From NCBI GenBank assembly GCA_004554165.1, contig SFNQ01000018.1:1-51863 (forward strand): a stretch of 51,863 bases of DNA. Reading direction: 5' to 3'. The notes under the pieces are model-generated. The model saw nothing but the letters and a program-made list of their open reading frames with translations. It was not told the DNA's origin and made no database searches. Shown piece after piece: positions 14,842 to 22,633 of the stretch. Each line of letters begins with the position of its first letter. Within the stretch, counting starts at the first letter, position 1. Made by a program: the position numbers and the translations under genes. The stretch comes from Clostridiales bacterium (GTDB lineage: Bacteria > Bacillota > Clostridia > Christensenellales > CAG-138).

Positions 14842-15912
14842 ATGAAAAAAACGATTGCGATTCTGCTCTGCGTCATGCTGGCCGCCATGGCTTTCGGCTG
14901 CGCGAAGACGGAAACCCAGGCCCCCGCGCCCGCTGTGGACAACAATGCGGCGGCGGAACCCACAGCCGATCCGGAACCCACGGAGGAAGCCGGCCCGGCT
15001 CCCGCGACCATCAATGTGATCTACCACCCCACCATCGGCGGTTCCACGGCGATTGCCACGGCCATCACCCAGGGCTTCTTTGCGGAGGAGAACCTGACCG
15101 TGAACCTGCAGATGTACACCTCCGGCCCGCCGGAGATCGCCGCCATGGTCGCCGGTCAGGCTGACATCGGCTTCATCGGCAGCGGCGCCGCGTGGCTGGC
15201 CTTCTCCGGCCAGGTCAACATCATCGCGCTGGATAACATCGCCCTGACCGAGGAGATACTGACCCGTGCCGACAGCGGCATCGCCTCCATCGCCGACCTG
15301 AAGGGCAAGACCGTTGCCGTTCAGGAGGGTGCCGCGGGCTACACGCTGCTGCTGGTGGCGCTGCAGGAAGCCGGGCTCACCGCGGCGGACGTCAAGGTTC
15401 TCAACATCAGCAATGACAACCTGGCCTCCACCTTCGGCGACGCCTCCATCGACGCCTGGGCGGGCTGGAAGCCGGCCACCACGAGCCTGAAGGAAGCCCT
15501 GGGCGGCGAAGGCGCCTATACCCTGCTGGCGGACAATTCCACCTATCCGGACTATGCCTTCCCCAGCACCTGGGTCGCCAACAAGGACTATGTCGCCAAC
15601 AATCCCGACGTTGTGCAGCGCTTTGTTAACGCGCTGACCAAGGCGCAGGTCTACCGCGCCGAAAATCAGAACCAGGCCTGCGCCTATGCGTCCACCTATG
15701 CGCAGCAGGCGACCAACGAGCTGACCGGCCAGCTGGCGGACGTCATCTTCCCCACGCTGGAGCAGTTCACCGAGTACTACGGCACCGACGCCTTCACCAA
15801 CATGCTGGTCAACCTCCGCTCCACGCAGGCCGCGAAGGTCACCGGCGACATCCCGATGGAGGAGGTCTACATCGATACCTTTGCAAAGACCGCCGTGGAG
15901 ACCCTCGGCTGA
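14842..15912 (+). CDS. ABC transporter substrate-binding lipoprotein, SsuA/TauA/NMT1-like
   Basis: The 356-residue protein has a signal peptide with lipobox FGC (Cys20), a Pro/Glu/Ala-rich linker (about 27-53) and a type II periplasmic-binding fold of the SsuA/NMT1 class. Typical segments are GFFAEENLTVNL, GQADIGFIGSGA and ADLKGKTVAVQEG. It captures the substrate outside the cell for the permease/ATPase at 10981-12707. It has a strong ribosome-binding site (aggaggag). A stable GC hairpin follows the gene, as often seen after highly expressed binding-protein genes. Confidence 0.9.
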   Translation: MKKTIAILLCVMLAAMAFGCAKTETQAPAPAVDNNAAAEPTADPEPTEEAGPAPATINVIYHPTIGGSTAIATAITQGFFAEENLTVNLQMYTSGPPEIAAMVAGQADIGFIGSGAAWLAFSGQVNIIALDNIALTEEILTRADSGIASIADLKGKTVAVQEGAAGYTLLLVALQEAGLTAADVKVLNISNDNLASTFGDASIDAWAGWKPATTSLKEALGGEGAYTLLADNSTYPDYAFPSTWVANKDYVANNPDVVQRFVNALTKAQVYRAENQNQACAYASTYAQQATNELTGQLADVIFPTLEQFTEYYGTDAFTNMLVNLRSTQAAKVTGDIPMEEVYIDTFAKTAVETLG

Positions 15913-15942
15913 TTCAGGCACAGGACCCTCGACTTGAACAGT

Positions 15943-15970
15943 GGGGCGGCGCGCACACGGCCGCCGCCCC
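15943..15970 (+). other. GC-rich hairpin after the binding-protein gene
   Basis: ggggcggc (15943-15950) pairs with gccgcccc (15963-15970). There is no T-tract and the operon continues, so it probably protects the binding-protein mRNA segment or reduces read-through into the enzyme genes. Confidence 0.5.
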
Positions 15971-16010
15971 GCGTGCCGCCTTTCGGGAGGGAGAGCGGCA
16001 GAAAGGCTGC

Positions 16011-17282
16011 ATGCAGAAGTTTTTATCCCTTGACCACATTGCGCCGCATCTCGATGGTGCGGCGGTGACGGAGCGTGCCGGGACATACGCCGGCCTTGTT
16101 GACGAGGCGCGGGCGGGCTTTCCCGGGGATCGGAGCTGCGCGGGCTGGATGCGGCTCTCCGAAACGGCGGGAGAGGAGGCCCTTTTCCGCATTGCGCGTA
16201 AGGCGGCGGAGATCCGGCAGGAGGCCGACGCTTTCGTGATCATCGGCGTGGGCGGGTCCAACAACGCCGCGCGCGCCGTCATCGAAGCGCTGCCCGCTTC
16301 CCGGCGCGGAATCGAGATCCTTTACGCGGGCAATGCCACCGCGCCCTCCGCCATGCAGGACGTGCTCCGGCGTATGGAGGGCAGGTCGGTCTACCTTAAC
16401 ATCATAGCAAAGAATTTTGAAACGCTGGAGCCTGGCGCGGCCTTCCGCGTCCTGCGGCAGCGGCTCTACGCCGAATACGGGCCGGACGCGGCGCGGCGGA
16501 TTCTGGCCACGGGCACGCCGGGCAGCCGCCTGCACCGGCTGTGCCTGGAGAAGGGCTGGGAGTTTTTTCCCTTTCCGGAGGCGGTGGGCGGCCGCTATTC
16601 GGCGTTTACGGACGTGGGGCTGCTGCCCATGGCCGTGGCTGGCGCGGAGATCCGCGCGCTGCTGGACGGCGCGCGGCAGATGCAGCGGATGCTGCTCTCC
16701 CTGCCGGCTGCGGAGAACCCCGCGCTGCTGTACGCCGCGGCGCGAACGCTTCTCTATGAGCGGGGATACCGGGCGGAATGTCTCAGCAGCTTTGAGCCAA
16801 GGCTCAGGTGGTTTTCCAAATGGTGGATTCAGCTCTTCGGCGAGAGCGAGGGCAAGCGGGGAAGGGGGCTTTTGCCCGTTTCCTGCCAGTGCTCGGAGGA
16901 GCTGCACTCCATGGGACAGTTTTTGCAGGAGGGTACGCCGGTGGCCTTTGAGACCTTCCTGCGCGTGGAGGAGGAGGCGGGGCCGACGCTCCTGCCGGAC
17001 GGGGTGGACGATGGGTTCGCCTATCTCGACGGCAAGCCCTTTGCCGCGCTCAACGCGGCGTCGCAGGACGCTACGCTGGCGGCGCACAGTGCCCACCATC
17101 CCTGCCTGACCGTGGATGTGGGAACGCTGGACGAGCGCGCGTTCGGGGCGCTGTATATGTTTTTCCTGCTTGCCTGCGTGTTCTCCTGCCGCATGACGGG
17201 GGTGGATCCCTTCGATCAGCCGGGCGTGGAGGCGTACAAGCGGGCGATGTTCCGGACTTTGGGAAAGGAAGAAAGCATATGA
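16011..17282 (+). CDS. Phosphoglucose-isomerase-like protein with altered phosphate loop
   Basis: This 423-residue protein closely follows bacterial Pgi: GVGGSN (79-84), VGGRYSAFTDVG (192-203), catalytic Glu278 in GESEGK, His299 in ELHS, and Lys410 in DQPGVEAYK. The loop that normally holds the 6-phosphate (SKSGTTTEP in bacilli) reads AKNFETLEP at 133-141: two serines and a threonine are replaced by Ala, Asn and Glu. Catalysis (aldose-ketose isomerisation) therefore looks intact but the ligand at C6 should not be phosphate. The stop overlaps the NagB-like start by 4 bases. I infer isomerisation of a C6-modified glucose analogue to its fructose analogue; it is unlikely to be the housekeeping Pgi. 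Confidence 0.88.
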   Translation: MQKFLSLDHIAPHLDGAAVTERAGTYAGLVDEARAGFPGDRSCAGWMRLSETAGEEALFRIARKAAEIRQEADAFVIIGVGGSNNAARAVIEALPASRRGIEILYAGNATAPSAMQDVLRRMEGRSVYLNIIAKNFETLEPGAAFRVLRQRLYAEYGPDAARRILATGTPGSRLHRLCLEKGWEFFPFPEAVGGRYSAFTDVGLLPMAVAGAEIRALLDGARQMQRMLLSLPAAENPALLYAAARTLLYERGYRAECLSSFEPRLRWFSKWWIQLFGESEGKRGRGLLPVSCQCSEELHSMGQFLQEGTPVAFETFLRVEEEAGPTLLPDGVDDGFAYLDGKPFAALNAASQDATLAAHSAHHPCLTVDVGTLDERAFGALYMFFLLACVFSCRMTGVDPFDQPGVEAYKRAMFRTLGKEESI

Positions 17283-18097
17283 AGGAATATTACGGGTATT
17301 CGGCCGGAGAGCTGATGCAGCGCGCCGCGCTGCCGGTCAGGTGCCTGTCGTCCTCCGAGACGGTGTTCGAGCAGCTGGCCGCCGAGATGGCGACGCTGAT
17401 CGAGGCGCACAATGCTGCGGGCAGGCGGACGGTGGTGATCTGCCCGGTGGGGCCCGTGGGGCACTACCCGCATTTCGTGCGCATGGTCAACCAGCGGCGC
17501 ATCAATCTCGGCAACTGCTGGTTTTTCAACATGGACGAATATCTGACGGACGGGCGCGAGTACATCGACAGGGAGGACCGGCTCTCCTTCCGCGGCTTTA
17601 TGGCGCGGGAGGTGTACGGGAGGATCGAGCCCTCTCTGGTGATGCCTGAGGCGCAGCGCCGGTTTCCCGACCCCGCAGCGCCGGAAAAGCTCACGGAGCT
17701 TCTTGCCTCGCTGGGCGGCGCGGATCTGTGCATCGGCGGAATCGGCATTAACGGCCACCTGGCGTTCAACGAGCCGGAGCCGTCGCTGGACGCGGCGGCG
17801 TTTGCCGAACGGACAGCCCGTGTGCTCGCCATCTCGCCGGAAACGCGCACAGCCAACGCCATCGGCGATCTGGGCGGGGCCCTGGAGGATATGCCGCGCT
17901 ATGCGGTTACCATCGGCATGAAGGAAATCCTGTCCGCAAAGCGGGTTCGGCTGGGGGTGTTCCGCCCGTGGCACCGGGCTGTGCTGCGCCGCGCCGCCTG
18001 CGGCGAGATTACCAGCGCCTTCCCCGTCACGCTGCTGCAACGCCACCCGGACGCAATGCTCCTTGCCAACGACGTGGCCTCGGAACTGCCGGTATGA
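17279..18097 (+). CDS. Glucosamine-6-P deaminase (NagB)-like protein with altered phosphate site
   Basis: A 272-residue member of the NagB family with catalytic residues in NMDEY (Asp86), GIGINGH (Asn158, His160) and FNEP (Glu165), the same pattern as Bacillus NagB. The phosphate-binding elements differ. The ATGGTP-type loop is CPVGPVGHY (55-63), the arginine equivalent to E. coli Arg172 is Ile195, and the lysine equivalent to Lys208 is His232 (positions aligned from memory of the family). It should deaminate and isomerise an amino sugar to a ketose, but one lacking a 6-phosphate. It sits in an overlapping trio with the Pgi-like and NagA-like genes. Confidence 0.87.
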   Translation: MKEYYGYSAGELMQRAALPVRCLSSSETVFEQLAAEMATLIEAHNAAGRRTVVICPVGPVGHYPHFVRMVNQRRINLGNCWFFNMDEYLTDGREYIDREDRLSFRGFMAREVYGRIEPSLVMPEAQRRFPDPAAPEKLTELLASLGGADLCIGGIGINGHLAFNEPEPSLDAAAFAERTARVLAISPETRTANAIGDLGGALEDMPRYAVTIGMKEILSAKRVRLGVFRPWHRAVLRRAACGEITSAFPVTLLQRHPDAMLLANDVASELPV

Positions 18098-19254
18098 CGC
18101 GTCCGCTGTATGTCAAAAACGCGCGTATCCTGCGCGGCGGCACTGTAAAAACCGGCTCGCTGCTCTGCGAGAAGGGGCGGTTTTCCGCCGTCTTTGATGC
18201 GGCTGCGCCTTCGGACGCCCGTGTACTGGACGCAGGCGGCGCGCTGCTTGCGCCCGGGTTTCTCGACCTGCATACCCATGGCGCTGCGGGCGTTGACGTC
18301 AACGCGGCGGACGCGGCGGGACTGGAGCAGATCGGCCGCTTCTTTGCCGCCCATGGCGTGACCGGCTGGTTGTGCAGCATTTTGACGGATACGGAGGCGC
18401 AAACCCTGCGGGCCATCGGCGCCGCATGCGAGCTGATGCGGGCGCAGCGGACGGCGCAGGCGGGCGGCGCGCGGCTGCTGGGCATCCATCTGGAGGGGCC
18501 TTTTCTTGCGGAGACCTATGCGGGCGCCATGCCGGGGGGGCTGCTTCGCACCGGGGATATCGATCTGGTGCGCCGTTATCAGGCCGCTGCCGGCGGCGCA
18601 ATCCGAACCATCACCGTGGCGCCGGAGGTTCCGGGCGTTACGGAGATGATCCCTGCGCTGCGGGCGGAGGGCATCGCCGTGGCTCTGGGCCATTCCAACG
18701 CCACCTATGACCAGGCCATGGCCGCCATCGACGCGGGCGCGGTCTGCATCACCCATACCTTCAACGCCATGCGCCTGTTCCACCAGCACGAGCCGGCCCT
18801 GATGGGCGCCGCGCTGACTGCGGAGGTCTATTGCGAGGCCATCTGCGACGGGCTGCACCTGCACCCGGGCACGGTGCGCATGCTGGTAAAGACCAAGGGG
18901 CCGGAACGGGTCATCCCGGTCACGGACTCCATTATGGCCGCAGGGCTGCCGGACGGCGATTATCGTCTTGGCGTGAATGAGATTACCGTAAAAAACGGCG
19001 ATGCCATGCTCAAGGGCAGGCCCGTCCGCGCGGGCAGTACGCTCACGCTCGACCGCGCGCTCAGGAATCTGATGTCCTTTGCCGGCCTGCCGCTGGAACG
19101 GGCCGCGGGCATGCTCAGCGAAAACGCCGCGGCGCTGCTGGGCCCGGAGGCGCCGGGCGGCATCGAGCCCGGCGCGCAGGCGGACTTCGTGCTGCTGGAC
19201 GAAGGCGGCGCCGTGCGGAAAACATATATCTGCGCCGAAGAGGCGCAGGCCTGA
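18094..19254 (+). CDS. N-acetylglucosamine-6-P deacetylase (NagA)-like protein
   Basis: This 386-residue amidohydrolase has LHTHG (59-63), metal ligands Glu134 (HLEGPF), His200 (LGHSNAT), His221 (THTFNAM) and catalytic Asp278 (VTDS). Start at ATG 18094 overlaps the NagB-like stop by 4 bases. The family's conserved REPG motif, whose Arg contacts the substrate phosphate (Arg227 in E. coli), reads HEPA here (His232). Deacetylation of an N-acetyl amino sugar is expected, but recognition at C6 has changed. Together with the NagB-like and Pgi-like genes this implies an N-acetylated amino sugar as pathway input. Confidence 0.88.
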   Translation: MTRPLYVKNARILRGGTVKTGSLLCEKGRFSAVFDAAAPSDARVLDAGGALLAPGFLDLHTHGAAGVDVNAADAAGLEQIGRFFAAHGVTGWLCSILTDTEAQTLRAIGAACELMRAQRTAQAGGARLLGIHLEGPFLAETYAGAMPGGLLRTGDIDLVRRYQAAAGGAIRTITVAPEVPGVTEMIPALRAEGIAVALGHSNATYDQAMAAIDAGAVCITHTFNAMRLFHQHEPALMGAALTAEVYCEAICDGLHLHPGTVRMLVKTKGPERVIPVTDSIMAAGLPDGDYRLGVNEITVKNGDAMLKGRPVRAGSTLTLDRALRNLMSFAGLPLERAAGMLSENAAALLGPEAPGGIEPGAQADFVLLDEGGAVRKTYICAEEAQA

Positions 19255-19313
19255 GGCCGGGCATACAGGCCGAACCAAGAGAAGTTTACTGCAACAAAGG
19301 AGGAAACACACCT

Positions 19314-20471
19314 ATGCCGCTGGTACCCATGAGATCGATTCTGGAAGCGACTGACAAATACCGCTATGCGCAGGGCGCGTTTAACGTCAACGCCGTGGCG
19401 CAGGCCAGGGCCGTCATCGAGGTCCACGAGATGTTCCGCTCGGCTGCGATCATTCAGGGCGCGGACCTTGCCAACGGGTTTATGGGAGGCCGCACGGACT
19501 TCCAGAACGCCACGCTGGAGGATAAAAAGCGCGGCGCGCGCAACATCGCCGAGGCGGTGAAGCGCTTTGCCGGCGACAGCCCCATCCCTGTGGCGCTGCA
19601 TCTGGATCATGGCAAGGATTTTGATTCCTGCGCCGCCGCCATCGCGGGCGGCTACACCAGCGTCATGATCGATGGCTCGGCGCTGCCGTTTGAGGAGAAC
19701 GTGGCGCTGACGCGGGAGGTGGTCAGGTATGCCCATGCCCGGGGCGTGACCGTGGAGGGCGAGCTGGGCGTGCTGGCGGGCGTGGAGGACCATGTGTTCG
19801 CCGCCACCAGCACCTATACCAATCCGCTCAAGGCGGTGGAGTTTTTCCAGAAGACGGGCGTGGACTGCCTTGCCATCAGCTATGGCACCAAGCATGGCGC
19901 CAACAAGGGCGCCAATACCGTCATCCGCAAGGAGATTGCCATTGCGATCAAGGAATGTCTGCTGCATGAGAACATCTTCGGCGTTCTGGTCAGCCATGGC
20001 AGCTCTACCGTGCCCGCCTACATCGTGGAGGAGATCAACGGGCTGGGCGGCAATGTGCAGAACGCCTACGGCATCAAGATCGAGCAGCTGCAGGAGGTTG
20101 CCAGCTGCGGCATCGGCAAGATCAATGTGGATACCGACATCCGCCTCGCGGTGACGCGCAACCTGCGCGAACTGTTCCGCGACCGCCCGGCGCTGCGCGA
20201 AAGCGCGTCCGTCGGGCAGATGTGGGCGCTGCTGAAGGCGCATCCGGAGGCCTTCGATCCGCGGGTGTTCCTGCCCCCGATCATGGACACGGTCATGTAC
20301 GGCGGCATCCCGGACGGCGACGTGGCGGCGGTGGTAGAGTGCCTCGAGCGCGGCGTGAAGGAGGCGGTGGGCACGCTGGTGGTGCAGTTTGGCAGCTACG
20401 GAAAGGCGCCGCTTGTGGAAAAGGTTTCGCTGGACGAGATGGCGGAGCGGTACCGCAAGGCCGGTATCTGA
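19314..20471 (+). CDS. Class II fructose-bisphosphate-type aldolase
   Basis: The 385-residue zinc-dependent aldolase has LDHG (97-100: Asp98, His99), EGELG (148-152), SYGTKHG (His194), SHGSS (His228) and the DHAP-phosphate motif NVDTD (271-275). The DHAP side of the active site looks complete, so one product should be dihydroxyacetone phosphate. The segment QGADLANG (48-55) stands where family members have a serine (E. coli FbaA Ser61) that helps bind the distal phosphate. That fits a 1-phosphorylated ketose without a 6-phosphate. Preceded by AAGGAGG. Confidence 0.87.
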   Translation: MPLVPMRSILEATDKYRYAQGAFNVNAVAQARAVIEVHEMFRSAAIIQGADLANGFMGGRTDFQNATLEDKKRGARNIAEAVKRFAGDSPIPVALHLDHGKDFDSCAAAIAGGYTSVMIDGSALPFEENVALTREVVRYAHARGVTVEGELGVLAGVEDHVFAATSTYTNPLKAVEFFQKTGVDCLAISYGTKHGANKGANTVIRKEIAIAIKECLLHENIFGVLVSHGSSTVPAYIVEEINGLGGNVQNAYGIKIEQLQEVASCGIGKINVDTDIRLAVTRNLRELFRDRPALRESASVGQMWALLKAHPEAFDPRVFLPPIMDTVMYGGIPDGDVAAVVECLERGVKEAVGTLVVQFGSYGKAPLVEKVSLDEMAERYRKAGI

Positions 20472-20532
20472 GCGGAAAGCAGCGGGAAAAAACGGGAGAA
20501 ACAGCGAGAAAACGGAAGCGAGGGAACGGGAG

Positions 20533-21690
20533 ATGAAGAAGAACATTCTGGTGGCCCACGGCGGCGGACCGACGCCCGTGATGAACAGTTCGTTGCAGGG
20601 CGTCATCGAGGGCGCGCGCAGCGCGTCCAACGGCGGGAAGCTCTTTGCCGCGCGCTTTGGCGCGGAGGGCATCCTCGGGGACGACCTGCTGGACCTGACG
20701 GACGCGCCGGCGGGCCAGGTTTCGCTGCTGGGCGCGACGCCGGCCTCGGCCATCGGCTCGTGCCGCAGAAAGCTGGGCGAGGCGGACTATCCCGCGGTGC
20801 TCCAGTGCCTGAAAAAGCACGACATCCAGTGCCTCCTGTACAACGGCGGAAATGACTCCATGGACACCTGCCACAAGCTGTCGCTGCTGGCGGAGCGCTC
20901 CGGCATGGAGCTGTCCGTCGTGGGCATCCCAAAGACAATCGACAACGATCTGGCCGTGACGGACCATTCGCCCGGCTATGGCAGCGCGGCGCGCTTTGCG
21001 GCCGTGGCGGCGGCGGAGATCGGCGCGGACGCCTCTGCGCTGCCGATTCACATCGTGGTGATGGAGGTCATGGGTCGCAACGCCGGCTGGCTGACGGCTG
21101 CGGCAAGCCTGGGCGCGGCGGTCTCCGGCTGCGAGATGATGACGCTGCTGCCGGAGCGGCCGCTGGATACGGGGGCGTTTCTCGCGGAGGCGGAGCGCCG
21201 CTTCCGGCTGGGCCGCGGCCTGCTCGTTGCGGTCAGCGAGGGCGTTTGCGGTCTGGACGGCAGGCCCATTGCCGACAGCGGCATTGTGGACGGCTTTGGC
21301 CACAGGGTTCCGGGCGGCGCGGCGCAGCGCCTGTCGGACCTGATTATGCAGGAGCTGTCGATCAAATCCCGCTCGGAAAAACCGGGACTGCTGGGCCGCG
21401 CCAGCATGGCCCACGTTTCCGAGGTGGACCGGCAGGAGGCCTATGAGGTGGGCCGGCGGGCGGTACAGGCCGCGCTTGCGGGACGCAGCGGCAGCATGAT
21501 CGCCATCCGCGCCGAGCGCAGTCCGCAGTATGCCGCGCAGTTCATCGAAACGCCCCTTGCCGGGGTTGCAAACGCGGAGAAGAAATTCCCCGCAGAATGG
21601 ATTGAGGACTTTGGGGTGAGCCCGGCGTTTGCCGATTACTGTCTGCCGCTGCTGGGCGGCGCGCTGCCGGTCTTTGCGCACCTGCGTTGA
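20533..21690 (+). CDS. 6-phosphofructokinase family sugar kinase
   Basis: The protein of 385 residues follows the PfkA fold: N-terminal loop HGGGPTPVMNS (9-19), GGNDS (105-109), PKTIDND (133-139) and MGRNAGW (180-186). GGxxS/PKTxDND versions of this type are typical of pyrophosphate-linked or long PFKs, so the phosphoryl donor could be PPi or ATP. The position of E. coli Arg162, which binds the 6-phosphate of fructose 6-phosphate, is His173 here. Start ATG 20533 follows a purine-rich site (gagggaacgggag); the open frame extends upstream into the aldolase gene without homology. Expected role: phosphorylate C1 of the ketose before aldol cleavage. Confidence 0.85.
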   Translation: MKKNILVAHGGGPTPVMNSSLQGVIEGARSASNGGKLFAARFGAEGILGDDLLDLTDAPAGQVSLLGATPASAIGSCRRKLGEADYPAVLQCLKKHDIQCLLYNGGNDSMDTCHKLSLLAERSGMELSVVGIPKTIDNDLAVTDHSPGYGSAARFAAVAAAEIGADASALPIHIVVMEVMGRNAGWLTAAASLGAAVSGCEMMTLLPERPLDTGAFLAEAERRFRLGRGLLVAVSEGVCGLDGRPIADSGIVDGFGHRVPGGAAQRLSDLIMQELSIKSRSEKPGLLGRASMAHVSEVDRQEAYEVGRRAVQAALAGRSGSMIAIRAERSPQYAAQFIETPLAGVANAEKKFPAEWIEDFGVSPAFADYCLPLLGGALPVFAHLR

Positions 21691-21777
21691 AGCGGAGGCC
21701 CCAGGGCCGGAGAAGGGCAAAGCGGCGCTGCGCAAAAAGAGCTGCGAAGTATTGCAACAGAAAGGGAAGCGTATTCC

Positions 21778-22620
21778 ATGAAACATATTTTTTTGAACCT
21801 CAAGCGGTTTGATATTCCAAAGGCCTGCGGCGGCGTGAACACGCTTGCCCCGGTGAAGGACTGGGCCGAAACCATCATCAGCGGCACGGATGCGGCCCTG
21901 CAGGGCGAGGCCTTCGCGGGGGCGGACTATGTGATGTTCTTCCCCGAGGCGCATCTGCTGAGCGCGGCGGCTGCCAGGGACGGGCGGAGCCGCATCCAGC
22001 TGGGCTGTCAGGGCCTGCACCGCGAGGATACGGCGGCGGGCGGCAATTTCGGCGCGTTTACGACGCTGCTGACGGGCAACGCCGCGCGCGAACTGGGCTG
22101 CGGCTGGGCGCTGATCGGGCACTGCGAGGAGCGCCGCGAGAAGGCGGGTGTGCTGCAGGAGGCGGGCGTGACCGATCCGCAGGCGGTGAACCGTCTGCTC
22201 CGCCGGGAGGTGCTTGCCGCACAGCGGGCGGGGCTGCGGGTGCTCTACTGCATCGGCGAGAGCGCGGAGGAGCTGCCGGACAAGGAGCGGGTTCTGGGCA
22301 GCCAGCTCTCCGTGGGGCTGGACGGCGCGGCGCTTGAGAATGTGGTCATCGGCTATGAGCCGATCTGGAGCATCGGCCCCGGCAAGACGCCGGCGGGCCG
22401 CGAAGCGATTCAGGAGACGGCGCGCTTTATCAAGGCACAGACCGGCGGCGTGGATGTGGTCTACGGCGGCGGACTGAAGAACGATAACGCCGCAATGCTC
22501 GCCTCGATCCCCGAGATCGACGGCGGACTGATCGCCCTGACCCGTTTCAGCGGGGAGATCGGGTTCTATCCCGGGGAATACCTCGCCATCATAAGGCGGT
22601 ATCTGGGCATCGAAGGATAA
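21778..22620 (+). CDS. Triosephosphate isomerase-like protein
   Basis: A 280-residue TIM paralogue with NLK (7-9), His115 in IGHCEER (usually IGHSERR), Glu194 in YEPIWSIG, loop-6 GPGKTPAG and the phosphate motif YGGGLK (229-234). Catalytic Lys, His and Glu are in place and the phosphate cradle is kept, so DHAP/GAP interconversion is plausible. The Ser-to-Cys change beside the catalytic His and the greater length (about 250 is usual) mark it as a specialised paralogue. It would feed aldolase-derived DHAP into lower glycolysis. Confidence 0.85.
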   Translation: MKHIFLNLKRFDIPKACGGVNTLAPVKDWAETIISGTDAALQGEAFAGADYVMFFPEAHLLSAAAARDGRSRIQLGCQGLHREDTAAGGNFGAFTTLLTGNAARELGCGWALIGHCEERREKAGVLQEAGVTDPQAVNRLLRREVLAAQRAGLRVLYCIGESAEELPDKERVLGSQLSVGLDGAALENVVIGYEPIWSIGPGKTPAGREAIQETARFIKAQTGGVDVVYGGGLKNDNAAMLASIPEIDGGLIALTRFSGEIGFYPGEYLAIIRRYLGIEG

Positions 22621-22633
22621 AGGAGAAAGGCGT

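Noticed and set aside
16011..18097. Housekeeping pgi and nagB
   Set aside because: Altered phosphate-binding residues and operon context argue for specialised paralogues, so no gene symbols were assigned.
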